Numbered from the stretch's first letter, positions 25,834-34,882 are shown. The stretch: DNA of 64,000 bases from an uncultured Opitutia bacterium (GCA_903862955.1 CAIPAH010000003.1:232045-296044); one strand, 5' to 3'. Translations and numbers: made by a program. Notes: generated by a model not told the origin, from the sequence alone.

Positions 25834-26595
25834 CTAGTCGGTGAGTTTCGCGGCGGCTTCGGCGTCGCGGAGGCGCTGGAGCTCGGCGTCGGCGAAGAGG
25901 CGGTCGGCGACGGTGATGTCACTCACCACGCGGCCGTCGCGCATGATGAGGTTGCGTTTGCAGAAGCGGGCGATGTCGAGCTCGTGGGTGACCATGACGA
26001 TCGTGATGCCCTGGTCGTTGAGTTTTTGGAACACGCCCATGACCTCGACGGCGGTCTTGCTGTCGAGATTGCCGGTGGGCTCGTCGGCGAGCAGCACCTG
26101 CGGGTTGTTCACGAGCGCACGCGCGATGGCGACGCGCTGCTGCTGGCCGCCGGAAAGCTGGCTCGGAAAATGATCGGCGCGATCGGCGAGACCGACAATC
26201 TGCAGGCAGTGTTCGGCCCGGGTCTGGAGATCGCGGCCGGACGCGCGTTGACGACCGTAGAGCATGGGCAGCTCCACGTTTTCCAAGGCGGTGGTCCGGG
26301 AGAGCAGGTTGAAGCCCTGGAAGACGAAGCCGAGCTTCTCGTTGCGCAGGTCGGCGAGTTCGTTGCGGTCGAGGCCGGAAACGTCGACGCCGTCCAGCAG
26401 GTAGCGTCCGCGCGTGGGGCGGTCGAGGCAGCCGAGCGTGTTCATGAGCGTCGACTTGCCGGAGCCGCTGGCGCCCATGATCGCCATGAAATCACCCGAG
26501 TTGAGGGTCAGGGAGACGCCGCGCACGGCGTGGACCTGCACTTCGCCCGAGTCGTAGGTCTTGTGGATGTCCTCGAGTTGGACGACGGCGGGCAT
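25834..26595 (-). CDS. MacB/LolD-type ABC transporter ATP-binding protein
   Basis: A 253-residue ATPase: Walker A GASGSGKSTLMNTLG, LGCLDRPTRGRYLLDG, Q-loop FVFQGFNLLSRTTALENVEL, signature [17 protein letters not shown], Walker B VLLADEPTGNLD and switch MVTHELDIARF. These match the MacB/LolD/FtsE group. The gene starts 22 bases after the adaptor gene and ends 11 bases before the permease gene. The ATG at 26595 gives a standard N-terminus (PAVVQLEDIHKTY). Confidence 0.93.
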   Translation of the reverse strand: MPAVVQLEDIHKTYDSGEVQVHAVRGVSLTLNSGDFMAIMGASGSGKSTLMNTLGCLDRPTRGRYLLDGVDVSGLDRNELADLRNEKLGFVFQGFNLLSRTTALENVELPMLYGRQRASGRDLQTRAEHCLQIVGLADRADHFPSQLSGGQQQRVAIARALVNNPQVLLADEPTGNLDSKTAVEVMGVFQKLNDQGITIVMVTHELDIARFCKRNLIMRDGRVVSDITVADRLFADAELQRLRDAEAAAKLTD

Positions 26596-26617
26596 GCGGA
26601 TGAGCGGGTCAGTCGCG

Positions 26618-28009
26618 TCAGAACCGGCGCGGGCCTTGCTGGCCGCCGCCGAAAGGATTCGTGGCGGGCGCACCCGGTTTGGCGCCCGACTGCACGACGG
26701 ACGTGACCACCGCATCGCCTTCATTGAGTCCGTCCACCACCTCGGTCGAAACGCCGTCCGTGATGCCGAGCTTGACGGTCACGGGCTGCACATGGGCGGT
26801 TTTCGGGTCGGAGCCGACCAGCAGGTAGAGCGTGCGCGTGACCGGCTGGTTGTCGGTGCGGGTTCCCCCGAAGCGGGAGGGCAATTCGATGCCGCGCTCC
26901 TTGGCGAGTTCCTGGATGCGGGCGATGACCTCGGGGGTCGGCGGGCCATTGCCGCGGACGAAGCCGGCATCGCGCATGAGCGCCTGCATCTGGGCGCGCC
27001 GTTCCTCGTCGGTGAGCGGTTTGGCGGCGACGGCGGGCTTGCCGTCGGGTGCGGGTTTGGGCGCAGGCGGGGGCAGGAGGCTCTCGGGGATGCGCGCACG
27101 GAGCGCGCTGTTGGCGACGCGAAGGGTGTTGGAGCGGTTGGCGACGATGATGGACATGCTCGCGGTCATGCCGGGCTTGAGCTTCAGGTCAGTGTTCCGG
27201 ACGTCGATCATCGTGTCGTAGATCACGACATTCTGGGCGGTCTTGGGCGCGTTGCGGATTTGGGAGACGATGCCGAAAAACTGCCGGTTGGGAAACGCGT
27301 CGACGGTGAAGGTCACGCGCTGCTTTTCCTGGACGTTGCCGATATCGGCCTCGGACACCGCCGCGTCGATTTGCATGACCTTCAGGTCATTGACGATCTG
27401 GAACAGGACGGGCGCGCTGAGGCTGGCGGCGACGGTGTTGCCGACATCGACGCTGCGGGAGATCACGCTGCCGTCGATGGGGGAGAAGATGCTGCAGCGG
27501 GAGAGGTTGACCTTCGCCGTTTCAAAATTGGCGCTCTGGATCTTCACCTGGGCGTCGGCCTGGGCGAGCTGGGCCTCGGCCGTGTCGAGGTCGCTCTGGG
27601 CGATGAGGGCCTTGGCGGACAGCTCGCGGCTGCGCTCGGCGTTGGCCTTCATCAGCGCGTAGTTGGCCTTGGCATTGGCGAGCTGGCCGTCGGCCTGGGA
27701 CAAGGCGGTTTTGTAGCTGGACGGGTCGATCTCGGCGAGCAACTGGCCCTGTTTCACCGGCGAGTTCCAGTCGACGTAGAGCTTGGCGACGTTGCCGGAG
27801 ATCTGGCTGCTGACGTCGACGGTGGTCACGGCCTGCAAGGTGCCCGTGGCGGTGACCGTTTGCGTGAGGTCGCCGCGCGTGACCGGGGTCGTGACGAACT
27901 CGGCGGGCTTGTCGGAGGCCTGTTGCCAGAAATACCAGCCAGCCACCGCGGCGGCTGCAACGATGACCACGCCGATCAGCCAGCCCGTGGAACTCTTGGA
28001 TTTTGCCAT
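26618..28009 (-). CDS. MacA-type efflux periplasmic adaptor (HlyD family)
   Basis: A 463-residue membrane-fusion protein. An N-terminal membrane anchor (GWLIGVVIVAAAAVAGWYFW) is followed by the lipoyl half GTLQAVTTVDVSSQISG, a coiled-coil hairpin rich in Ala, Gln and Asp, and the second lipoyl half IFSPIDGSVISRSVDVGNTV. A beta-barrel domain and a C-terminal domain (LYLLVGSDPKTAHVQPVTVK) complete it. Insertions around residues 330-390 enlarge it relative to E. coli MacA. It is the first gene of the operon and bridges the inner-membrane transporter to an outer-membrane channel. Confidence 0.92.
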   Translation of the reverse strand: MAKSKSSTGWLIGVVIVAAAAVAGWYFWQQASDKPAEFVTTPVTRGDLTQTVTATGTLQAVTTVDVSSQISGNVAKLYVDWNSPVKQGQLLAEIDPSSYKTALSQADGQLANAKANYALMKANAERSRELSAKALIAQSDLDTAEAQLAQADAQVKIQSANFETAKVNLSRCSIFSPIDGSVISRSVDVGNTVAASLSAPVLFQIVNDLKVMQIDAAVSEADIGNVQEKQRVTFTVDAFPNRQFFGIVSQIRNAPKTAQNVVIYDTMIDVRNTDLKLKPGMTASMSIIVANRSNTLRVANSALRARIPESLLPPPAPKPAPDGKPAVAAKPLTDEERRAQMQALMRDAGFVRGNGPPTPEVIARIQELAKERGIELPSRFGGTRTDNQPVTRTLYLLVGSDPKTAHVQPVTVKLGITDGVSTEVVDGLNEGDAVVTSVVQSGAKPGAPATNPFGGGQQGPRRF

Positions 28010-28186
28010 GGAAGAGGGAAAGGATTGCCGCGAGGCCCGGGCTTGGCAAACCCCGAAAGACCGGCCGCCGCGGGAAGGGACAGACTGCATGACGACTGGT
28101 GCTGCAGAAGGTTACGCAACTCCGGCCCGGCAAATCTTGTTGCCAGCGGCGGGGCGGCGACATTGCTTTCCGCACCCCGTCGAACC

Positions 28187-29731
28187 ATGAAAAACCTCCG
28201 CGTTCCCGTCGCCCTGTTCACTTTGCTGGCTGCAGTTTCACCCGCCTGGTCGGCGGAGGAAAAGTTGGAGGTGAAGGCTGACGCGCCCGCCACCGAGAAG
28301 AAAACGGAGGTGAAGGAAAAGGAGCCGGTGCTGTCGGTCACCGACCACGAGATCACGATCGGCGGCAAGCTCATCAAGTATCGCGCCACCGCCGGCTACC
28401 TCGTGCTCAAGGACGAGAAGGACAAACCCCGCGCAAATATCTTTTTCACTGCCTACACGAAGCTGGGCGAGACGGACCCGGCGAAGCGTCCGCTGACGTT
28501 CTCGTTCAACGGCGGCCCGGGTTCTTCGTCGGTTTGGCTGCACCTCGGAGCCTTGGGCCCGAAGCGCGTGGTGATGACAGACAAGGGCGAGTCGCTGCCG
28601 CCGCCCTACAAGTGGGTGGACAACGAGTTTTCGTGGCTGGACCAGACGGACCTCGTCTTCATCGACCCGGTTTCGACGGGCTACAGCCGCGCGGCGAAGG
28701 ACGTCGACCCGAAACAGTTTCACGGGTTCACCGGCGACATCGAATCAGTCGGCGAGTTCATCCGCCTGTGGACCACGCGCAACCAGCGTTGGGCGTCGCC
28801 GAAATTCCTCGTGGGCGAAAGCTACGGCACGACGCGGGCGGCGGGTCTGTCCGATTACCTGCAGCGCAAATACGATCTCTACCTGAACGGGATCATGCTG
28901 ATCTCCTCGATCATGAATTTCCAGACGGCGAGTTTCGCGCCGGGCAACGATCTGCCCTACCAGCTGTTCCTGCCGACCTACACCGCGGCGGCGTTCTACC
29001 ACGGCAAGCTGAAGGGCGACCTCGCCAAGGACCTCCCGCAGACCCTGGCGCGCGTCGAGGACTTCGTGATGAAGGATTACTCGCTCGCGCTGATGCAGGG
29101 CGACGCGCTGCCCGCGGCGGAGCGCCGGCGGATTGCGGAACAGCTGGCGGCGTTCACCGGCCTGTCCGTGGACTACGTGCTCGAGCAGGATTTGCGGATT
29201 AACATCTTCCGCTTCGTGACGGAGTTGCGGCGGAGCGAGCACCGCACCATCGGCCGGCTCGACAGCCGCTTCGTGGGCATCACGGACAGCAACGAAGGTT
29301 TCTTCGACCCGAGTCTCGAGGCGATCAACGGCGGCTACACGACGGCGCTGAACGACTACATGCGCCGCGAGCTGAAGTATGAGAACGACCTGCCCTACGA
29401 GATCCTGACCGACGCGGTGCGGCCGTGGAGCTACCACAACGTCGAGAACGAGTACCTCAACGTCGCGGAGACGCTGAAGAAGGCGATGACCAAGAACCCG
29501 TTCCTGAAAGTGTGGATCGCCAACGGCCACTACGACCTGGCCACGCCGTATTTCGCCACGAAATACACCGTGGCGCACATGGGCCTCGACCCCACGATCC
29601 GCGACCACCTGACCCTGACCTACTACGAGGCGGGTCACATGATGTATATCCAGAAGGAGTCGCGCGAAAAGCTGAAGGCCGACTTCGGCTCGTTCCTCGA
29701 CGCCACGCTCAAGGCGGACGGGGTGAGGTGA
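28187..29731 (+). CDS. Exported serine carboxypeptidase-like protein (peptidase S10)
   Basis: A 514-residue protein with a signal peptide (LRVPVALFTLLAAVSPAWSA) and a charged linker. The alpha/beta-hydrolase S10 pattern is complete: oxyanion loop FSFNGGPGSSSVWLHLG, nucleophile VGESYGTTRAAGL (Ser near residue 212), Asp in ANGHYDLATP and His in YEAGHMMYI. Yeast carboxypeptidase Y is the best-known member; bacterial ones are periplasmic and digest peptides at acidic to neutral pH. It is transcribed alone, divergent from the efflux operon. Confidence 0.9.
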   Translation: MKNLRVPVALFTLLAAVSPAWSAEEKLEVKADAPATEKKTEVKEKEPVLSVTDHEITIGGKLIKYRATAGYLVLKDEKDKPRANIFFTAYTKLGETDPAKRPLTFSFNGGPGSSSVWLHLGALGPKRVVMTDKGESLPPPYKWVDNEFSWLDQTDLVFIDPVSTGYSRAAKDVDPKQFHGFTGDIESVGEFIRLWTTRNQRWASPKFLVGESYGTTRAAGLSDYLQRKYDLYLNGIMLISSIMNFQTASFAPGNDLPYQLFLPTYTAAAFYHGKLKGDLAKDLPQTLARVEDFVMKDYSLALMQGDALPAAERRRIAEQLAAFTGLSVDYVLEQDLRINIFRFVTELRRSEHRTIGRLDSRFVGITDSNEGFFDPSLEAINGGYTTALNDYMRRELKYENDLPYEILTDAVRPWSYHNVENEYLNVAETLKKAMTKNPFLKVWIANGHYDLATPYFATKYTVAHMGLDPTIRDHLTLTYYEAGHMMYIQKESREKLKADFGSFLDATLKADGVR

Positions 29732-29737
29732 GCTGAA

Positions 29738-31186
29738 TCAGCGTCCGGCGGACCGCAGGGCCGCCGTGCGGGCGCTGAAATAGTCGGCATAGAGCTCCGG
29801 AATCATCTGCCGCTGTGAAGCGGGATCGGCGGCGAGCGTCGCCGTGGGGTGGCGAACGAGGGCAACGTCGAGCAGGCGGGCGGGTTCGGGGAGGATGTCC
29901 CAGCCGGCGAAATACATCGTGTTGCGCACGCCGAGGGTGGCGGCGGTGCTGACCAGAAGGTCGATACCGATGTGGCGGGTCATGACTTGGCAAGGGTCCT
30001 TGGGATAGAGGTAGGACTGACTCGTGGGGACGTAGATCAGCCGGTCGGCGCCGAAGGCTTCGTGCCAGCGGAAGATCGGCCAGGGCTTGGCCTCGGTGTC
30101 CTCCCACGCGTAGTGCCAGACGGCGATGCGCATGTCGGGTGGGAGGGTGGCGTGGTTGATGGTCACATGGTCATCCTGCCACCAGCAGTTGGCCATCACG
30201 AGGTCGAGGGCGGGATTGTGGCGGTGGCAGCGCGCGGCGAACTCGCGCATGAAGCGGGCAAAGGCGAGGTTGTGCCAGGCGCGGCGAGCTTCCTTGGGCT
30301 CGGCGCGCAGGTCGCGGTCGGTTTCGGTGCGGTAGGCGGCGAGCGACTCGGGGTTGAAACGGTCGGGATCGCTCTCCGTCGGGTGGACGGCGATGCCGTC
30401 GGCGTTGGGATAAAGTTCCAATACCTCGTCGAGGACGCCGAAGATGTAGTCGCGGGTCAGCGGATGCTCGAGGGCGAGGCCGTAGTGGACGCCGGGCTCT
30501 CCCGAAGCGTCCTGCCGCGCGGCTTCGGGGTAGGCCTGGCTGAAGTCCCGCGCGTGGCCGTCGGTCGTGAGCATCAGGTAAATCTTCACGCCGCAGCCGT
30601 GGGCGTGGTCGATGAGCTCGCGGAGGAAATCCTCGCGGACGTTGCGTGCGTAACGGTCGCGCAAAGCCGGCCAGCGCTTCGACGGGTAGACCAGCGTGTA
30701 GCCATTCACGAGCGTCCACAGCCGGTTCATGCCGTTGGCGCCCATCCAGGAAACGAGGTCCTTCCATTGCTGGAGAGTCCAATCCGCCAACGCATGTGTC
30801 TCCTTCTCGATGACGATCGGGCAGTCGCCGCAGCCGAGGAAAACGTAGTAGCCGGCCTCGTGGGTCGCGGTAAACGGCGGCGGGTCGCGGACGACGAAAT
30901 AATCGCGGCCGGTGACGTGACGTCCGTCGATGAGCGCCGCGGCTGCGAAGGCGTGAAATCCAGGTCGATCCAGGCGGCCGCGCACTGTCACTCCGCCCTC
31001 CGGTCGGACTGCGGGCGGGGTCAAAGCGGTGAAGCCGGGGAAGGTTAGCTCAAACTGCTCGAGCGGCGCGGCAGGTTGCGCGCTGAGCGTGACGATGAGC
31101 GTGCATTCCTCACCCGGGGCGACCTCGCGCCGGGCGGTCTGAATCACGAGATCCCCGGTCGGCGACAACGGTGCCGCGGCGGTCAT
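29738..31186 (-). CDS. TIM-barrel protein of unknown function (glycoside-hydrolase-like)
   Basis: A 482-residue protein with no signal peptide. The N-terminal 110 residues look like a beta-sandwich (TLIVTLSAQPAAPLEQFELT). The rest alternates strands and helices as in a TIM barrel: WMGANGMNRLWTLVNGYT, CGVKIYLMLTTDGHARDF, NADGIAVHPTESD and IAVWHYAWEDTEAKPW. Acidic residues at strand ends (TDGH, HPTESD, WEDTE) could be catalytic. The architecture recalls GH20/GH67-like enzymes acting on glycans, but the family is not identified. It starts three bases after coaD, so the two are co-transcribed. Confidence 0.6.
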   Translation of the reverse strand: MTAAAPLSPTGDLVIQTARREVAPGEECTLIVTLSAQPAAPLEQFELTFPGFTALTPPAVRPEGGVTVRGRLDRPGFHAFAAAALIDGRHVTGRDYFVVRDPPPFTATHEAGYYVFLGCGDCPIVIEKETHALADWTLQQWKDLVSWMGANGMNRLWTLVNGYTLVYPSKRWPALRDRYARNVREDFLRELIDHAHGCGVKIYLMLTTDGHARDFSQAYPEAARQDASGEPGVHYGLALEHPLTRDYIFGVLDEVLELYPNADGIAVHPTESDPDRFNPESLAAYRTETDRDLRAEPKEARRAWHNLAFARFMREFAARCHRHNPALDLVMANCWWQDDHVTINHATLPPDMRIAVWHYAWEDTEAKPWPIFRWHEAFGADRLIYVPTSQSYLYPKDPCQVMTRHIGIDLLVSTAATLGVRNTMYFAGWDILPEPARLLDVALVRHPTATLAADPASQRQMIPELYADYFSARTAALRSAGR

Positions 31187-31189
31187 CGC

Positions 31190-31669
31190 TCAGCGCTTGA
31201 AGGCCTTCTTGAGCGCTTCGGCCACGTTGGCGGGCACGAAATGCCCGACGTCACCGCCATACTTGGCCACCTGTTTCACGAGCGAGGAGCTGGTATAGCT
31301 GAACTGCTCGTTGGGCATCACGAAGATGGTTTCCACCTGCGGCTTCAGGTGCCGGTTCATCAGCGCCATGTTGAACTCGAACTCGAAGTCGGAGAGCGCG
31401 CGCAGGCCGCGGATGATGGCGTCGGCCTTCTGCTCGAGGCAGAAATCCACCAGCAAGCCGTCGAACGGCGTGATATCGACGTTGGCGAATTTCGCGAGGT
31501 TCGGGCGGAGCATCTCGAGGCGTTCGGTGACGGAGAACAACGGGGCCTTGCCGGGGTTGTCGGCCACGGCGACGGTGACGCGATCAAACAGGTTGGCGGC
31601 GCGCGCGAGCACGTCGAGGTGACCGTAAGTGATGGGGTCGAAGGTGCCGGGATAAATGCAGTGGCGCAT
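31190..31669 (-). CDS. coaD: Phosphopantetheine adenylyltransferase
   Basis: A 159-residue nucleotidyltransferase, the usual CoaD length. The N-terminus has the T/HxGH nucleotide motif as YPGTFDPITYGHLD. The rest carries VAVADNPGKAPLFSVTERL, IIRGLRALSDFEFEFNMALM and SYTSSSLVKQVAKYGG. It makes dephospho-CoA from phosphopantetheine and ATP, the fourth step of coenzyme A synthesis. The only other gene in its transcript is the TIM-barrel gene just downstream. Confidence 0.95.
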   Translation of the reverse strand: MRHCIYPGTFDPITYGHLDVLARAANLFDRVTVAVADNPGKAPLFSVTERLEMLRPNLAKFANVDITPFDGLLVDFCLEQKADAIIRGLRALSDFEFEFNMALMNRHLKPQVETIFVMPNEQFSYTSSSLVKQVAKYGGDVGHFVPANVAEALKKAFKR

Positions 31670-31738
31670 GGCAGGTCGAGCCACACCAAGGCAGGAAATC
31701 CGCCGCAGGGAAAGCGGAGAATGGCTGCGCCGGCCGTT

Positions 31739-31762
31739 CCGGGATTGCGTTGCGAATCCCGG
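31739..31762. repeat. Perfect 8-bp inverted repeat between coaD and pgsA
   Basis: CCGGGATT at 31739-31746 is mirrored by AATCCCGG at 31755-31762 with an 8-base spacer. It lies 27 bases before the pgsA ATG and could be an operator or a leader hairpin. It has no T-run. Confidence 0.45.
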
Positions 31763-31789
31763 GCCGTGCATAACCGTCGCTTCGCCGGC

Positions 31790-32383
31790 ATGAATCTCCC
31801 CAACCTCATCACGCTGTCCCGGATCCCGCTGATGTTCGTCATCGTGGGCCTGATGTATAGCGACTGGCTGGGGGCGGCGTCGCTGGCGTTCTGGCTCTTC
31901 ATCGCCTGCGCCATCGGCGACTGGCTGGACGGCTACCTCGCGCGGAAGCGGAACCAGGTGTCCACGTTCGGCAAGCTGATGGACGCGTTGACGGACAAGA
32001 TCATGGTGGTCGGCCTCGTGATCGCATTGGTGAACCAGCAGGTGATCCCGGTGCCGTTTGCGCTGATCACGATGTGCCGGGAGTTCCTCATCACGGGCAT
32101 GCGCATGGTGGCGGCGTCGAAGGGCGTGATCGTGGCCGCGGATGGCGGGGGCAAGTCGAAGACCGTGACGCAGCTGATCGCGCTCGGCTTCCTGCTCGGC
32201 GCGCCGATGGCGGCGCGGGACTGGGCGCATTTCGTGCCGACGATGGATTTGAGCAGCTTCGTCGAATATGTGCACAAGATTGGCCTCGCCATCTTCATCA
32301 TCGGCACCTTCCTCGCCGTCTGGTCGGGCTGGCGCTATGTCATGCGTTTCAAGGGCGTGGTTTTCACTGCCGGCGACCTATGA
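31790..32383 (+). CDS. pgsA: CDP-diacylglycerol-glycerol-3-phosphate 3-phosphatidyltransferase
   Basis: A 197-residue inner-membrane enzyme. The CDP-alcohol phosphotransferase motif DGx2ARx8Gx3Dx3D is intact at about residues 47-69 (DGYLARKR, GKLMDALTD). About five hydrophobic segments surround it, and the N-terminus MNLPNLITLSRIPL is typical of PgsA. It makes phosphatidylglycerophosphate. Its TGA overlaps the ATG of pgpA, giving the two consecutive steps of phosphatidylglycerol synthesis in one transcript. Confidence 0.93.
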   Translation: MNLPNLITLSRIPLMFVIVGLMYSDWLGAASLAFWLFIACAIGDWLDGYLARKRNQVSTFGKLMDALTDKIMVVGLVIALVNQQVIPVPFALITMCREFLITGMRMVAASKGVIVAADGGGKSKTVTQLIALGFLLGAPMAARDWAHFVPTMDLSSFVEYVHKIGLAIFIIGTFLAVWSGWRYVMRFKGVVFTAGDL

Positions 32384-32898
32384 AGCTGCAACAGCCGATC
32401 TGGCCGCGCTTTTTATCCACGCAGCTCGTGCTGGCCCTCGCGCGACTGGGCCCGGTGGGCCGGAAGTTGCCGGCGCCGGGGACGTGGGGCTCGGTGGCGG
32501 GAATGCTGTATTTCACGGTGTTTTTCTATCCGCTTGGCGCTGTCGCCACGGTGCTGCTGAGCGTGTTTACCTGCTACCTCGCCGTGGCGATCTGCGGCGA
32601 GGCGGAGTTCCGGCTCGCGCGCAAGGATCCGGGCGAGGTGATTCTCGATGAATTTGTTGTGATGCCGCTGTGCTTCCTTGGCTGGCGGTCGCTGGTGGGT
32701 CCGCTGCCGCCCTGGGCGGTGTTCCTCGTGGGCCTGGGACTCTTCCGGTTGTTCGACATCCTGAAGCCATTCGGCATCAACCGGCTGCAGGACCTGCCGG
32801 GCGGCTGGGGCGTGGTGATCGACGACGTAGCGGCGGCGCTCGCGGCCTGCGCCACGATGCACGTTGCGCACCTGCTCTGGCTGCACTTCGGCCACTGA
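32380..32898 (+). CDS. pgpA: Phosphatidylglycerophosphatase A
   Basis: A 172-residue membrane phosphatase. PgpA motifs are APGTWGSVAGMLYF, DPGEVILDEFVVM and RLFDILKPFGINRLQDLPGG, ending GVVIDDVAAALAA. The acidic residues in EVILDE and DD are thought to bind Mg. It dephosphorylates phosphatidylglycerophosphate to phosphatidylglycerol, directly after the PgsA step. Its start overlaps the pgsA stop by four bases, implying translational coupling. Confidence 0.93.
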   Translation: MKLQQPIWPRFLSTQLVLALARLGPVGRKLPAPGTWGSVAGMLYFTVFFYPLGAVATVLLSVFTCYLAVAICGEAEFRLARKDPGEVILDEFVVMPLCFLGWRSLVGPLPPWAVFLVGLGLFRLFDILKPFGINRLQDLPGGWGVVIDDVAAALAACATMHVAHLLWLHFGH

Positions 32899-32943
32899 GC
32901 CTCAGCCGGGTTGTGCGGCGACGCAGGGCCGCGGGCGACGCGG

Positions 32944-33846
32944 TCAGCGCGCGATGCCTTGGGTCTTGTAATTAAATTCCAGCCGGACGCTGCCGCTGGC
33001 ACCCAGCTCATGACCGTCCGGTCCCCAGATGGACCAGCCGCCGAACGTGGCGGTGAGCCGTGTGTGCCGGCCCTGCCAGCGGGTCAGGGGGAAAACCACG
33101 GCGGGCCGCAGGCCGAACACCTGGTGGTGCTCGTCGCTCAAGAGCGCGGTGGAGCTGTAGCTGGCGGTCAGGAGGGTTTGGAATGTCTTCCAGTCCCGGG
33201 TGACGCCGCCGGAGAGGGTGAACGAGTTTGAGTGCAGCTGGTTGCGCCCGAAATTGGACGGCAGGTCGGTATGCGCCAGCAGGTCTATGCCCAGCGTGCT
33301 GTAGCCGGTGAGGGACCAGTCAGGTGCGAGCAGCTTGGAAACGGCGACGTAGGGCACCGTGTGCCGGTAGCCGTCGGTGATCTCCATCGGGGGATGGTCG
33401 AGCGGCGTGGCGAAGTCGATGCCGGTGCTCCACAACAAATTCGGCGACGTGGGAGAAGGACGGGTTGAATCGTATTTGATGCCGGTTTCGAGCCGGTCGA
33501 GCCCGTAGCCGGCGGCGTGCCCGAGGCCATGCGTGAAGTAGCCCTCGATCTCGAGGTGAGCCTGGTAGTTTTGGTCGATCTTGGCCCGCAGGCCGACCGG
33601 GACGCGCATGAAATCGCGGTGCACCAGGTCGCCGAAGTGCGGGCTGCTGTAGAATTGGAACACGTCCTTCGGCATGAAACCCGGCAGGTCGAAACCGGGA
33701 AAATTCGGGAGGCGGTCCAGCAGTTCGCCGAGGTTGGAAAGCGACGTGGCCTGCGACGGCACCGTGCTCTGGGCACGGGCGAGAACGACAGCAGTTCCAA
33801 AGGCGAGGGCGAGGGTGGCGCTGCGGAAAATGAGGCGCGGCGTCAT
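32944..33846 (-). CDS. Predicted exported outer-membrane beta-barrel-like protein
   Basis: A 300-residue protein with a signal peptide ending ARAQ. The mature part has many short amphipathic segments with aromatic ends (YQAHLEIEGYFTHGLGHAAG, WSLTGYSTLGIDLLAH, HTRLTATFGGWSIWG) and ends in LEFNYKTQGIAR. The pattern suggests a transmembrane beta-barrel, although the C-terminal aromatic expected for Bam recognition is not the last residue. It is not assigned to a known family. It is the last gene of the seven-gene run that begins with the polyketide cluster, five bases after the NusG-like gene. Confidence 0.6.
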   Translation of the reverse strand: MTPRLIFRSATLALAFGTAVVLARAQSTVPSQATSLSNLGELLDRLPNFPGFDLPGFMPKDVFQFYSSPHFGDLVHRDFMRVPVGLRAKIDQNYQAHLEIEGYFTHGLGHAAGYGLDRLETGIKYDSTRPSPTSPNLLWSTGIDFATPLDHPPMEITDGYRHTVPYVAVSKLLAPDWSLTGYSTLGIDLLAHTDLPSNFGRNQLHSNSFTLSGGVTRDWKTFQTLLTASYSSTALLSDEHHQVFGLRPAVVFPLTRWQGRHTRLTATFGGWSIWGPDGHELGASGSVRLEFNYKTQGIAR

Positions 33847-33851
33847 GGCGG

Positions 33852-34379
33852 TCAGGGCAGGATTTGGAGATTCGCTGCCGGCAGTTTGACGAGCAGGCCC
33901 TGTTGCAGCACGTCGACGGAGAGCACGACACCCTCCGGGTGGGTGGGATCATCGACTTCGCCCTCAAGTCCCCGCAGCGGCCCGGCGACGATCCGCACGC
34001 GGCGGCCGCGCCGGAGCAGCGGGCGCACGCTCAGCTCGTAGCCGGAGGCGACGACGGCGCGGACTTCCGCGATCTGGCGCAGAAAACGCGCCTCGTCCGT
34101 GATCTCGATGGCGCGGGCGAGCAGGTCCTGCTGGTAGAGCCGTGTTTGGAATAGCGGAGCCACCTGCGCGAAGACGTAGCCGGCGAAGAGCGGCTTGGTG
34201 AAACTCCGGGTGCGCGCGCCGTAGCGGCGCACACTCGTGAGGAGGGGCAGGTAATGGGGGAGCTCCTCGGCGGCCAGCAGCGCGGCGAACTTCTTTTCGC
34301 AGCGCGGACGCGTGTGGCACACCAGCCAGCGCGGTTGGGCGAGGTCGGTCTCGGCGAGCTCCATGGAAGGCTGAAGCAT
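33852..34379 (-). CDS. Specialised NusG paralogue (RfaH/UpxY-like antitermination factor)
   Basis: A 175-residue protein with the NGN domain pattern RWLVCHTRPRCEKKFAALL, FTKPLFAGYVFAQV and a C-terminal KOW domain (RGRRVRIVAGPLRGLEGEV). It is shorter and more divergent than housekeeping NusG. Paralogues such as RfaH, UpxY, TaA and LoaP let RNA polymerase read through long surface-polysaccharide or natural-product operons. Here it sits five bases after aroQ and five before the outer-membrane protein gene, inside the run that starts with the type III PKS genes. An internal ATG at 34364 is an alternative start. Confidence 0.82.
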   Translation of the reverse strand: MLQPSMELAETDLAQPRWLVCHTRPRCEKKFAALLAAEELPHYLPLLTSVRRYGARTRSFTKPLFAGYVFAQVAPLFQTRLYQQDLLARAIEITDEARFLRQIAEVRAVVASGYELSVRPLLRRGRRVRIVAGPLRGLEGEVDDPTHPEGVVLSVDVLQQGLLVKLPAANLQILP

Positions 34380-34384
34380 GCGGC

Positions 34385-34816
34385 TCAGACCGTGGTCAAG
34401 CGCCGAAGTGCCAGCGTGTAACCGAAAAAACCGCGACCACTGATCATGGCGATGCAGGCGCCGGCGGTCATGGAGTGGCGACGGAACTTTTCTCGCTTTT
34501 TGATATCCGAAATGTGCACCTCGACCGCCGGCAGGCCCGTGCTCGAGAGCGCGTCGCGCAGCGCGATGCTGGTGTGGGAATAGGCGCCAAAGTTGACGAT
34601 GAACGCCGTGATGCCGCGATCCGCGAGGCGGTGGATCTCATCGATCAGCGCGCCTTCATGGTTGGACTGGAAGAAGACCGGCGCGAAGCCCAGCGCGCGC
34701 GCCTCGGAACGGATTTGCTTTTCCAAATCGCGCAGCGTGGCCGTGCCATAGATTTCCGGCTCGCGCTTGCCCAGGCGGTTGAGGTTGGGGCCGTGCAGAA
34801 TGGCGATCTTCTTCAT
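34385..34816 (-). CDS. aroQ: Type II 3-dehydroquinate dehydratase
   Basis: A 143-residue enzyme. AroQ motifs are ILHGPNLNRLGKREPEIYG, FFQSNHEGALIDEIH, FIVNFGAYSHTSIALRDAL, PAVEVHISDIKKREKFRRHS and ISGRGFFGYTLAL. The catalytic Tyr is in EIYG and the His in VEVHISD. It converts 3-dehydroquinate to 3-dehydroshikimate in the shikimate pathway. It lies 66 bases after the Nif3-like gene and five before the NusG paralogue. Confidence 0.94.
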   Translation of the reverse strand: MKKIAILHGPNLNRLGKREPEIYGTATLRDLEKQIRSEARALGFAPVFFQSNHEGALIDEIHRLADRGITAFIVNFGAYSHTSIALRDALSSTGLPAVEVHISDIKKREKFRRHSMTAGACIAMISGRGFFGYTLALRRLTTV

Positions 34817-34882
34817 GGGAGGGACAGCAAAACGCAAGAGCCGGGAGACGACAATCCCAACTTGCGGGGCGGTTCCGCGGGG

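Noticed and set aside
26561..28186. Long N-terminal extension of the S10 peptidase frame
   Set aside because: It is antisense to macA-type coding sequence; the peptidase has a good signal peptide starting at 28187.
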